DNA of 10,883 nucleotides from Planctomycetaceae bacterium (GCA_016765335.1 JAESQE010000387.1:1-10883); one strand, 5' to 3'; counted from the stretch's first letter, positions 1 through 9,101 are shown. Translations and numbers: made by a program. Notes: generated by a model from the letters alone, not told the origin.

Positions 1-392
1 AAGAAAAGAAGAAACAATGATTGAGAAAAAGTATGATCCGTAATTGACAACGGTTCGGCTGCCGCCTCACCCTCCCGCAGGAGATGCCATGATCGGTCTT
101 GCATCGCAGAATGAGATTGTATCTCTTTTGGGCTATACATAGGAATTGTCTTACAGCTTCTTTTTCTACTCAGTGTTCTCTGCGTCTCTGTGGTAAAGAA
201 TATCTGCCAGCTTTTATTTGTTCCCAATCGGGACATCAAAAGCCTCTACCCAAATGACTGAACTTTAACGCTAGTTAGGCTAGTAGCGGCTGCTGTGCAG
301 AGCAATTTCTGGTGCTCCGTGAATTGTGAATATCGGGAAGAAGCAATCTGGACTCGGCCCTTGCAGCGAACCCTACCTGACTGTCTGGAGTT
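1..392. other. Intergenic region downstream of uvrA, repeat fragments only
   Basis: No convincing gene is visible in this 392-base stretch. The first 43 bases are open in plus frame 2 and end in TAA at 41-43, so they could be the last 13 codons of a plus-strand gene lying to the left, but this is too short to support. Bases 51-85 are GC-rich and contain a small CTCC/GGAG hairpin, similar in style to dispersed intergenic repeats. A CTCTGCGTCTCTGTGGT-type repeat lies at 171-194, and 267-290 resembles a sequence at 7079-7104. No U-tract terminator for uvrA was recognised: the sequence just after its stop codon has no strong GC stem followed by T residues on the minus strand. Confidence 0.6.
171..194 (+). 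repeat. Dispersed CTCTGTGGT-type repeat, single arm
   Basis: The segment contains CTCTGCGTCTCTGTGGT, which closely matches the right arm of the inverted repeat near 7001-7018 (CTCCGTGTCTCTGTGGTT) and the reverse complement of its left arm at 6938-6955. From general knowledge, sequences of the form ACCACAGAGACACAGAG are common dispersed intergenic repeats in environmental bacteria. Here only one arm is seen, so it may be a decayed or half element. Confidence 0.5.
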
Positions 393-3300
393 TCAAATTT
401 CTTCCTTCAAGCTAAGCAAGTTGTGTAACAAATCGAAAAGATCTGCCGATTCGACTTGAGCTAAATCAGTGAACTGGAACTCCATCACCAAATTGCCTTG
501 CTTCCTTTTTAGATCTTTGGCACCGGGAATGGTTCCAAGGTCTTCCTCGATATCAAAGTCTATCGTGAGAAATAATTCGGTCATGTTAAGAGTCATTAAG
601 AGTGACCGGGCCTTATTCGTTTCGATGGTCACCAACGGTTGCTGTTGATCGGTTGTGATCCGTGACTGATGGTTCCAGTTGATGTTCTGGTCGAAGTCCA
701 CGTCCAGCATTTGCGTGAGGTATTTGAGTATTTCAGGAGACCATTTGATGGTTTTCTTTCCCTGAAGTGACTTTTGTTTCAGATGCCAACCTTTCTCGTC
801 TTCGATCCAGGGCATCTGTTTGCCGATAATTTCTTTTGACTTCTCTTTGTTTTCTTTTGCTTCGGCCTCGATTTTTTTCAGGTTCAGTGCATCCCGCTGG
901 CTGCGTTTTTTTCCTTCGAGGATTGGTTCTAGCAATTCGCCAGTCCATGATCGCCAGGGGATTGAATTCCCTGGATCAATAAATTTCGTATCCTGTTGCA
1001 ATTCCTGAGCTTGTTCAACAATTTGTTCTGGAGTCCCTTGAGCAACAATCCAGCCCCCTTTGCTGCCAGCTTCGGGGCCGACATCCACAATCCAGTCTGC
1101 GGTTTTAATCACGTCCAGATTATGCTCGATGATAATAACCGTATTTCCCAGATCGACCAGACCGTTGAGAACTTTCATGAGCTTGAGGATATCATCAACA
1201 TGCAAACCGGTGGTTGGTTCATCGAGAACATAAAGCGTTTCGCCATGATTCGGACGAGACAGTTCAGCTGCCAGTTTGATTCGCTGCGACTCCCCTCCGG
1301 AAAGCGTGGGAGCGGATTGCCCCAGGTTGAGATAATCCAAACCGATTTCACACATCACTTTCAACGGGGTGTAAAGTCGGGGAATATCAGAAAAGACTTC
1401 GCATGCTTGTTGCGCAGACATCTGTAAGACATCTGCGATATTGTGTCCCCGATAATTAATTTCGAGCGTTTTCTGATTAAATCGCTTTCCAAGACAAGCT
1501 GGACATTCTACCCAGACATCAGGAAGGAAGTGCATTTCGATACATTTTTGTCCCAGCCCCGAGCATTCCTCGCAGCGACCTCCTTCGACATTGAAACTGA
1601 ATCTCCCGGGAGATAATCGGTTCTTTTTTGCTTCGGGCAATTTCGAAAACAGTGTTCGGATTTGATCGAACACGCCGATGTAAGTGGCTGGGCATGATGC
1701 AGGAGTGTTGCCGATCGGTTGCTGATCGACCACGACCACTTTTCGAATATCATGAATCCCGGTCAAGCCTGAATACAGACCCGGGTTGCTAGAGACATAG
1801 TGAATTTCTTTGCGGGCAGCTTCTGCAAGCGTATCCATAATCAACGAACTTTTCCCTGAACCAGAAACTCCAGTCACGCAAGTGATCGCAGCTCGGGGAA
1901 TATTCAAATCGACATTTCGCAGGTTGTGATGCTTTGCTCCGGTGAGTTCAATCCAGGAAACAGCTTCCGGGTCTGATTTACGTTTTTTGCGAGATTTCTC
2001 AGGGCTATGCTGAGGTGGTGTCGCATGTTCTAAATCAAACCGACGGTTCAGCGGGATCGGAATTTCTTTTCGTCCGCTCAAGTAATTCCCTGTCAAAGAA
2101 TTCTTGTCTTTCTTCACCTGAGCTGGCGTCCCCTGGGCAACAATATGCCCACCTAACCGTCCAGCTGCTGGTCCGAAATCGAACAGTCGATCAGCCGATT
2201 CGATCACTTCTCGATCATGTTCAATCAAAAGCACGGTATTGCCCAAATCTCGCAATTTCTTGATCGCTCCGATCAAGCGTTTGTTGTCTCGTGGATGTAA
2301 ACCAATGGTCGGTTCATCAAGCACATACAGCACACCAGTTAAGGAACGTCCGAGTTGACCAGCCAGGCGAATTCGCTGCGATTCTCCACCAGATAACGTG
2401 GGCATCGAACGATCCAGAGTCAGATAATCGAGTCCGACATCAACCAGAAATCGCAACCGGTGAGTGGCTTCTTCAATTAAATCTCCAGCGATTTGTTTCT
2501 GCTCTTTACTTGGTTTCATTTCCTCCAGAAAAGCCAGAGCATCTCGCAAAGGCATCCTGCAAAGCTGGGGCAATGTTAGCTGTTGCAATTGAACATGGGC
2601 AGCATCATTTCTAAGGCGAGAACCCTGACACTGCGAGCAATCTTGTTCTCCCAGTTGATCGTAAAGTGCTCTGCGGTATTCGTAAGAGAGCCGCGAAGCT
2701 TCGTGTAATGCTGGGTACAATCCTCGATACTTGGCAGCCAGCCCGGGTTGACTCGGGATTGCGAATTCTTCTTCTGATCCGTAATACAGCAGGTACTGCT
2801 GCTTGGCAGTCAATCGCACAAACGGGACATCGAGCGGAATACCAAACTTGCCTGAAATCCCTTCCAGGAAGCTACGAAACGACGGATTCTGCAAAGGGTT
2901 GGGCCAGGCAGATACGGCTCCTTCCAGGATCGTCAATGAGGAATCAGCAATGATCGCTGACTGTCGCACGCCTTGTTCGACTCCCAGTCCTTCGCAATAA
3001 TCGCACCAACCGAGTTGACTATTGAAGGAAAAGTTCTGCGGTGCTAATCGCTCAAACGTACTCGCGCATTCGCTGCAACTGTAGTGCTCTGCAAAATGGT
3101 GGTGCTCCCAATCCTGTTCTTCTGCTTCTGGATCAACCATCGCAAGACCTAATTGACCATTCCCCAAGCCGAGGCAAACTTCGACAGATTCAGCGATGCG
3201 GCTGCGATTGGCTTTTGTACTTTTGATCGTAATTCGGTCAACAACAACTTCGATATTGTGAACGGAATCTTCCTTTAGTTCCGGGATGTTATCCAAGTGA

Positions 3301-6300
3301 TGCGTTACAGAATCGAGACGAACACGAGAATAGCCCTGGTGCTTAAGCGAATCCCACAGTTCAGCATACGGTTGTTCGTTGCGGGGAAAAACCTGGGCCA
3401 GCAACAGTGCTCGTGAGCTTTTTGGAAACTCCAATATTTGATCCACTATGTCATCCACCGTTTGTTGTTGAACTGGGATTTCGCAGTTCGGGCAATATAA
3501 TTCTCCCAGTCTGGCGTACAGAACTCGCAGATAATCGTAAATTTCTGTGACGGTGCCGATGGTTGAACGAGGTGTTGCACCCACGGTTTTTTGTTCAATC
3601 GCAATGGCGGGAGACAGTCCCTGGATTTGCGTCACTTTCGGCTTGGGCATTTGTCCTAAAAACTGTCGAGCGTAAGCCGAAAGCGATTCGACATAACGCC
3701 TTTGCCCTTCCGCATACAACGTGTCCATCGCCAGCGACGTTTTTCCAGACCCGCTGGGGCCACAAAATACACTGATGCGATTGCGAGGAATGATCAAATC
3801 GACATCCTGCAAATTGTGCTGACGTGCTCCGCGCACTGTAATTTGCTTGGTCAACTGCTTTAACTCAGCTGCTGTCATACCCGTCTCGACCTGAGGAAGA
3901 TTCCTTTTTTTGATTGCAGCTTTGCGTGTTGTTTTCTTTTTTGATTGTGGAAAGAACGGTTGCAAGGCTCGACCGGTGTAAGACTGCTCGGCTTGTGCAA
4001 TCGTTTCGGGTGGTCCCTGGGATACAATCACTCCGCCGCCTGCTCCGCCTTCAGGGCCTAAATCAATCACCCAGTCCGCTGTTTTGATCACATCCAGATG
4101 ATGCTCAATCACAACTACCGTATTCCCCTGCTCGCAAAAACGATGAAGCACTTCCAGCAACTTGCTCACATCATGAAAGTGCAGCCCGGTCGTCGGTTCG
4201 TCCAGCAGGTACAGTGTTTTTCCGGTCGAGCGTTTTCCCAATTCCCGTGCGAGTTTAATTCGTTGAGCTTCTCCCCCGGATAAAGTTGGAGAAGGTTGGC
4301 CCAGTTTGAGATAATCGAGGCCGACATCGTGAAGCGTTTTGAGCATGCGATAAATTTTTGGATGATTCTCGAACAAAGGCAGCGCATCGCCAATTTCCAT
4401 ATCCAGAATATCTGCAATGTTGTGCCCGCGATATTCAATTTCAAGTGTTTCCTGTCGAAAGCGTTTGCCCTGACAAACCGGACAGGTAATCCACATATCA
4501 GCCAGGAAATCCATGTCGAGCTTGTTCGCTCCGTGTCCCTCACAAGCTTCGCAGCGACCATCTTTCACATTAAAACTGAATCGTCCGGGCTTGTATCCTC
4601 GAATTTTTGATGCGGGCAGTTTCGTGAACAAGTCCCGAATCAAATCAAAGACTTTGACATAAGTTGCAGGGTTAGATCGCGGGGTGCGACCGATGGGCGA
4701 TTGATCGATGTCAATCGCTTTGTCGATGTTATCGAGTCCTTCAATCCGTTCGTGTTCTCCCGGTTTGCCGTTCCCTTGATTCACATCCCGATTAAGCACT
4801 TGCCACAGAATATCGTTGATCAGCGAACTTTTCCCAGAACCACTGACTCCAGTAATCGCAACAAAACAGCCCAGCGGAATTTCTGCATCAATGTTCTTCA
4901 GGTTATTGTGTGAAGCTCCAATGATTTTCAGTTTACGGTCAGTCGGCTCTCTGCGGACTTCCGGGATTTCAATTTTCAGTTTTCCGGAGAGATACTGCCC
5001 GGTAATACTCTCTTTCGATTTCTTGATATCTGACAGTTTTCCTTGAGCAACAATTTTACCGCCACGATGCCCCGGGCCAGGACCAAAATCGACAATAAAA
5101 TCAGCGGCCTGCATTGTCTCTTCGTCGTGCTCGACAACGACGACCGTATTTCCCATGTCGCGTAAGTGTGTCAGACTATTTAATAGCAGATCATTATCCC
5201 GTGGATGCAATCCGATAGACGGCTCATCCAGAATATAGACAATCCCCGAAAGCCCTGAGCCAATCTGCCCTGCCAGACGTATTCGCTGCGACTCACCACC
5301 AGATAGAGTCGGTGCGGTTCGGTTCAACGAAAGGTAATCGAGTCCGCATTGCAGCAGGAATCCTAAGCGTCCTCGAATTTCCTTCAAGGCATCTTCAGCG
5401 ATAATTGTCTGAGTTTTGTCGAGTTTTAACTTTTCAAAAAAGTCGTATGCTTCCGCAATGGTCAGCTCACAAACATCGGTAATGCTTTGTTCGGTTTGAG
5501 TATGCGATTTGCAGAATGACTTTCCTTGTGCAGTTAATTTCACATGGCGTGCTTGTCGATTCAGGCGTGTTTGATCGCAACTCGAACACGCTGTTGTTTC
5601 CATGTATTTTTCGAGCTGACGTTTTCGCATCGGGTTGCGAGCCGTTCGATAACTTTCCAGAAGCTCGCCGATGACGCCTTCGAACTTTCCGTAATAACTG
5701 ACATACCGCCTGCCGTAATATCCGCCGGAATAAAATTCCTGATCTCCCAAACCATGCAGCATCAAATTCTGCACTTCTTCGGACAACTTCTTCCAGGCCG
5801 TTTTGAGGACAGAGCCTTCTTTCAGCCCCAGCGTTTCTTCAATCAGCCGGGCCGCTCCTTTGTATCGATTCTTTTTCGATTTCCCGACCTTGCCAAAAGA
5901 GCCAACCAGCGGGATTGCACCCCGTGAGAATGATTTCCCTGGTTCAGTCACCAGTTTTTCGATGAGAAAATCAAAACGAATCCCCAGTCCATTACAATCC
6001 GGACACATACCAGCCGGGCTATTGAAACTGAATAGTTGAGGCGACGGCGGGGCGTAACTCATCCCCGATTCCGGACAGGCATATTCTGCACTGTAATATT
6101 TCTCTGCAATCTTTCCTGCTGACGATTCACTGATGCAGATTAAACCTTTGTTACCAAGCTTCAGGGCTTGCTCGACAATTTCACTTAAGCGGGTTCTTCC
6201 CAGCGATTCGATATCTCCCTGATCAATCAGCAGATCAATCGTATGCTTGAAATTCTTTTTCAAATCTGGAGGATCGCTGAGCGGATAAAACTCTCCATCA

Positions 6301-6841
6301 ACACGCACTTTCAAAAACCCTTGTCGAAGCAGATCATCAAACAGATCTTTGAATTCTCCTTTTTGCCCCTGAACCAACGGAGCCATGATTTGCAACTTAG
6401 ATTTCTGCGACGATGCATAAATTGTTTCGACAATCTGATCTGCACTTTGCGCCTGAATTGGCAAGCCAGAAACATAGCAGTAGCCCTGACCGACACGTGC
6501 AAAAAGAATCCGCAGGTAATCGTAGATTTCGGTAATCGTGCCCACGGTGCTACGTGGATTGCGACCGGTCACTTTTTGTTGAATCGAAATGCAAGGGGCC
6601 AGCCCGGAAACAGCATCAACGTTCGGCTTGGGCAGTTGTCCCAGAAATTGGCGGGCGTATGTCGAAAGCGATTCGATGTACCTGCGTTGCCCTTCAGCGT
6701 ACAACGTATCAAACGCCAGCGAACTTTTGCCGGACCCACTCACGCCGGTCATCACAATCAACTTTGCTTAGGCAGCTTCAGCGAAACATCCTGCAAGTTA
6801 TGTTCCCGAGCTCCGCGAATCACAATCTCGTTAGCACTCAT
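393..6841 (-). CDS. uvrA: Tandem-fused UvrA, excinuclease ABC subunit A (frameshifted near start)
   Basis: UvrA is the damage-recognition ATPase of nucleotide excision repair: it dimerises, scans DNA and loads UvrB. This protein contains two full UvrA units in one chain. Numbering from the TTG at 6761 (2122 residues), Walker A motifs start at 6, 638, 1001 and 1631; LSGGE signatures at 486, 827, 1456 and 1820; Walker B aspartates are at 512, 854, 1482 and 1847. Each unit has UvrB-binding and zinc-binding regions; the CxxC...CxxC finger near the end of each unit is intact. A lysine-rich linker near 930-970 joins the units, and about 200 residues follow the second. Ordinary UvrA is about 940 residues; fused UvrA of about 1800 is known in Chlamydia. 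The usual N-terminus ([19 protein letters not shown] at 6841) lies one frame away, giving about 2149 residues once corrected. An in-frame ATG at 6853 is an alternative start. Family identity is certain; whether the gene is intact is not. Confidence 0.95.
396..1002 (-). other. C-terminal extension of the fused UvrA, unknown domain
   Basis: After the conserved end of the second UvrA unit ([20 protein letters not shown]), where E. coli UvrA has only a few dozen residues left, the chain continues for about 200 residues (roughly 1920-2122). It starts with a short Trp-containing stretch, then a charged Lys/Glu-rich helix likely to be coiled coil (about 1950-1970), then [14 protein letters not shown], then a mixed alpha/beta-looking segment to the stop. 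No catalytic motif is recognised. From memory, other planctomycete double UvrAs have tails with a comparable MPW...GxxWHL segment, which suggests a lineage-specific domain rather than random read-through. That recollection was not verified. Confidence 0.6.
6759..6770 (-). other. Frameshift site in uvrA
   Basis: Read from the ATG at 6841, codons give [27 protein letters not shown] and then TGA. Read from the other frame, the chain resumes as [14 protein letters not shown]. UvrA normally reads continuously here, as in E. coli IPRDKLIVVTGLSGSGKSS. Adding one A to the AAA run (TTT on the plus strand at 6763-6765) gives LPKQKLIVMTG, exactly the family pattern. No canonical -1 slippery heptamer is present, so a one-base deletion or a sequencing/assembly error is more likely than programmed frameshifting. 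Confidence 0.85.
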
Positions 6842-6862
6842 CCTCAACGCCATCCTTGTATG

Positions 6863-6879
6863 CGACCTGCTGGAGGTCG
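6863..6879. promoter_or_regulatory. Short inverted repeat upstream of uvrA
   Basis: CGACCT and AGGTCG form perfect 6-base arms around a 5-base spacer (GCTGG). The element ends 10 bases from the in-frame ATG at 6853 and 22 bases from the preferred ATG at 6841. Its position fits either an operator for a dimeric regulator or an mRNA hairpin near the ribosome-binding region. It does not match a LexA box I can name with confidence, so any link to the DNA-damage response is speculation. Confidence 0.3.
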
Positions 6880-6934
6880 AATTGTCTTATTTAATGTTGT
6901 AAAATTATCTATCTACGAAAAGAGGAAGATTATA

Positions 6935-7021
6935 TTCACCACAGAGGCGCGGAGAAGGCTCTTCAAGTTCCAGATCTCTGTTTTCTATTTATTTCTTTGT
7001 GCTCCGTGTCTCTGTGGTTCA
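6935..7021. repeat. Imperfect inverted-repeat element (ACCACAGAG arms)
   Basis: The left arm reads ACCACAGAGGCGCGGAG and the right arm, reverse-complemented, reads ACCACAGAGACACGGAG, differing at only two positions over 17 bases, with about 45 AT-rich bases between. The same motif recurs at 171-194 and, more degenerate, at 9083-9101. It carries no coding frame. This looks like a small non-autonomous dispersed element (REP- or MITE-like). Such CACAGAG repeats are known to be widespread, but the mobilising enzyme, if any, is not in this window. Confidence 0.65.
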
Positions 7022-7199
7022 TTTCCTTCCTGCATTCTTTAGCAATACTTCATTCTGCAATCATTGTAGTACAACGAAAACTCGCCAGCGAGGCAGTAGC
7101 GTGGAGGAATCGATTTCTTTATGATGTAGCTTCGATATATTCTTAGATTGATTTGACTTTTGTTTTATTAATTGCAAACTTTCATATTTGGAAACCGAC

Positions 7200-8906
7200 A
7201 TGAGCAACCAGGACAGCACCAGCCCAACCAGACCGTTGAACCCGTACAGCAGACAGATTACTCAGCCTCGTAAGCAGGGCGTTTCGCAGTCGATGCTGTA
7301 TGCGACCGGGATGACTGAAGAAGATATGAACAAGCCTCAAATTGGTATCGCCAGTTTGTGGTATGATGGCAATCCGTGCAATATGCACTTGGATCGCTTG
7401 GCGACTGCGGTTCGCGAATCTGTTCAGCAAAGCGATTTAGTTGGTATGCGATTTAACACCATCGGGGTCAGCGATGGGATTTCGATGGGAACCGAAGGGA
7501 TGTCGTTTTCGTTGCAGTCACGCGATTTGATTGCAGATTCCATCGAAACGAGTATGTCTGCTTTGTGGTACGATGCATTGGTGGCGCTACCTGGTTGTGA
7601 TAAAAATATGCCGGGTTGTTTGATTGCAGCTGGTCGCTTGAATCGTCCAGCTTTAATGATTTATGGCGGCACGATCCAATCCGGTTACTGGGATGGCAAG
7701 CAAATTGATGTCGGCAGTGCCAACGAAGTTTATGGCGAATACTTAGCGGGGCGAATTACCGATGAAGAACGTCAAAACATTGTGCGACACAGTTGCCCGG
7801 GAGCCGGCGCGTGCGGCGGAATGTTTACTGCCAATACGATGTCCATCGCAATGGAAGCTTTGGGAATGTCGCTGCCTTACAGTTCTTCGATCCCAGCTGA
7901 AGACGACGAAAAAATGGCAGAATGCAAGTCGGTCGGGGATGTCATTCTTAACCTGCTGAAGATCGATTTGAAGCCTCGCGATATCATGACCAAAGCCGCG
8001 TTTGAAAATGCGATTACTATGATCATTGCTTTGGGTGGATCTACCAACGGGATTCTGCACTTGCTGGCTGTGGCTCGATCTGTGGATGTCGATTTGACAT
8101 TAGACGACTTCCAAAGGATCAGCGATAAAACTCCACTTCTGGCAGATATGCGACCCAGCGGGAAATATGCAATGACCGAGCTGCATAAAGTTGGCGGTAC
8201 CCCCGCAGCGATGAAATACATGCTCGCACAAGGTTACCTGCACGGCGATTGTATTACGGTGACGGGTAAAACGATTGCAGAGAACTTGAAGGATGTCAGA
8301 GACTTTACAGAAGGTCAGGATGTTGTGCATCCGATTTCGGAAGCAATCAAAAAGACTGGTCATCTGCGAATCCTGTGGGGAAATCTTGCACCAGGCGGTG
8401 CAGTGGCAAAAATCACCGGCAAAGAAGGCACCAAGTTCACCGGCCCTGCTCATGTGTTTGATCGTGAAGAAGCGATGATCGAAGCTGTTGAACAAAACAA
8501 AATTCAAAAAGGCGAAGTGGTTGTCATTCGGTATGAAGGCCCCAAAGGCGGACCGGGCATGCCGGAAATGCTTTCTCCAACAGCTGCTTTGGTGGGAGTT
8601 GGACTTGGTAAAGATGTCGCGCTCATTACCGATGGTCGATTCTCCGGTGCGTCTCACGGGTTCATTGTTGGGCACATCGTTCCCGAAGCTCAAGAAGGAG
8701 GACCGTTGGCATTGGTCGAGAACGGCGACGAAATTACCATCGATGCCGTCGAAAATAGAATTTACATTGCGGTTTCTACCGAGGAACTCGCTCGCAGAAA
8801 AGAGAACTGGTCGATGCCTGCTTACCGATACAGCAAAGGAACTTTGCACCGTTACATTATGACGGTCAAATCCGCTTCCGAAGGTTGTGTCACCGACGAA
8901 GCATAA
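7200..8906 (+). CDS. ilvD: Dihydroxy-acid dehydratase
   Basis: IlvD catalyses the third common step of valine, isoleucine and leucine synthesis, dehydrating 2,3-dihydroxyisovalerate and 2,3-dihydroxy-3-methylvalerate to their 2-oxo acids in the cytoplasm. It belongs to the IlvD/Edd family, which uses an Fe-S cluster and Mg2+. Numbering from the ATG at 7200 (568 residues, normal for the short IlvD type), the cluster cysteines are C60 (NPCNMH), C133 ([10 protein letters not shown]) and C205 ([15 protein letters not shown]). [11 protein letters not shown] with catalytic Ser482 and the [12 protein letters not shown] loop (446-457) are intact. The ATG is preferred over the in-frame TTG at 7188 because GGAAA at 7190-7194 is a plausible ribosome-binding site five bases before it. 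A sugar-acid dehydratase of the same family is the alternative, but the overall sequence fits IlvD better. Transcribed alone, with a terminator directly after it. Confidence 0.96.
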   Translation: MSNQDSTSPTRPLNPYSRQITQPRKQGVSQSMLYATGMTEEDMNKPQIGIASLWYDGNPCNMHLDRLATAVRESVQQSDLVGMRFNTIGVSDGISMGTEGMSFSLQSRDLIADSIETSMSALWYDALVALPGCDKNMPGCLIAAGRLNRPALMIYGGTIQSGYWDGKQIDVGSANEVYGEYLAGRITDEERQNIVRHSCPGAGACGGMFTANTMSIAMEALGMSLPYSSSIPAEDDEKMAECKSVGDVILNLLKIDLKPRDIMTKAAFENAITMIIALGGSTNGILHLLAVARSVDVDLTLDDFQRISDKTPLLADMRPSGKYAMTELHKVGGTPAAMKYMLAQGYLHGDCITVTGKTIAENLKDVRDFTEGQDVVHPISEAIKKTGHLRILWGNLAPGGAVAKITGKEGTKFTGPAHVFDREEAMIEAVEQNKIQKGEVVVIRYEGPKGGPGMPEMLSPTAALVGVGLGKDVALITDGRFSGASHGFIVGHIVPEAQEGGPLALVENGDEITIDAVENRIYIAVSTEELARRKENWSMPAYRYSKGTLHRYIMTVKSASEGCVTDEA

Positions 8907-8923
8907 GAAAATAATTAAAGACG

Positions 8924-8952
8924 AGCCGTGTCAGAGATGGCACGGCTTTTTT
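8924..8952 (+). terminator. Intrinsic terminator of ilvD
   Basis: AGCCGTGTCA (8924-8933) pairs with TGGCACGGCT (8938-8947) in a 10-base stem with one G-U wobble, closed by a GAGA tetraloop of the stable GNRA type, and followed by a run of six T (8947-8952). It begins 17 bases after the ilvD stop. The upstream flank is A-rich, so on the minus strand a weaker T-rich tract follows the stem; it could also act for the convergent gene ending at 9125. Confidence 0.93.
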
Positions 8953-8974
8953 ATGCGCCGATGATTTAGAAATT

Positions 8975-9077
8975 GTAGGCTGGGTAGAGTCTTTACGAAA
9001 CCCAGCATGGCAGGTCTCAATGTATCATGAACTTCGTCTGGTGCAGGAGCTGGGTTTCGTGCCTCAACCCAGCCTAC
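8975..9077. repeat. 103-bp nested inverted repeat (GTAGGCTGGGT...ACCCAGCCTAC)
   Basis: The outer arms GTAGGCTGGGT (8975-8985) and ACCCAGCCTAC (9067-9077) are perfect complements. The inner arms ACGAAACCCAGC (8995-9006) and GCTGGGTTTCGT (9049-9060) are also perfect. Between outer and inner arms lie unpaired bases of unequal length (9 versus 6). Within each arm GCTGGGT and ACCCAGC can also pair, so each half can fold on its own. Short GTAGGCTGGGT...ACGAAACCCAGC repeats are familiar dispersed elements in several bacterial phyla. TTTTT directly follows on the plus strand, so it may also stop transcription. It lies between convergent genes. Confidence 0.85.
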
Positions 9078-9082
9078 TTTTT

Positions 9083-9101
9083 CTCTGCGTGTTCTTCGGT
9101 G
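9083..9101 (+). repeat. Degenerate copy of the CTCTGTGGT-type repeat
   Basis: CTCTGCGTGTTCTTCGGTG resembles the CTCTGCGTCTCTGTGGT motif at 171-194 in its first half and only partly in its second. It is immediately downstream of the 103-bp inverted repeat. The match is weak and may be chance. Confidence 0.25.

Larger units (their letters stand above)
6842..7199. other. Divergent uvrA/ilvD intergenic region
   Basis: This stretch must hold the promoters of both uvrA (leftward) and ilvD (rightward). It contains a short palindrome next to the uvrA start (6863-6879), an inverted-repeat element (6935-7021) and an AT-rich stretch before ilvD. A TTGACT hexamer at 7153-7158 resembles a -35 box, but no good -10 lies at the right spacing; TATATT at 7136-7141 resembles a -10 without a clear -35. 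I therefore call no promoter. No leader peptide rich in Ile, Leu or Val and no T-box or attenuator was recognised before ilvD. No gene is supported here. Confidence 0.6.

Noticed and set aside
2..43. Possible last 13 codons of a plus-strand gene entering from the left edge
   Set aside because: Only a short A-rich open stretch; all plus frames are briefly open here, so no real evidence of coding.
89..142. 17-codon plus-strand frame with AGGAG six bases before its ATG
   Set aside because: Too short, with no recognisable peptide family and located in repeat-like intergenic DNA; one such frame is expected by chance.
6759..6770. Programmed -1 ribosomal frameshifting to express UvrA
   Set aside because: No canonical X XXY YYZ slippery heptamer or clear downstream pseudoknot was seen, and fused UvrAs known to me are read without recoding; a missing base is simpler.
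6243..6902. 219-codon plus-strand open frame opposite the uvrA start
   Set aside because: It lies antisense to strongly conserved UvrA codons, its protein has no recognisable motif and no ribosome-binding site is evident; it is a shadow of uvrA.
7022..7199. Attenuator, T-box or Ile/Leu/Val leader peptide controlling ilvD
   Set aside because: No run of branched-chain codons, no T-box-like sequence and no terminator/antiterminator pair could be found.
8100..8849. 249-codon minus-strand open frame inside ilvD
   Set aside because: Fully antisense to a conserved, intact ilvD; composition is that of a reverse-complement shadow.
8975..9077. CRISPR repeat or insertion-sequence ends
   Set aside because: There is one element only, with no regular repeat-spacer series, no transposase frame and no evident target-site duplication.
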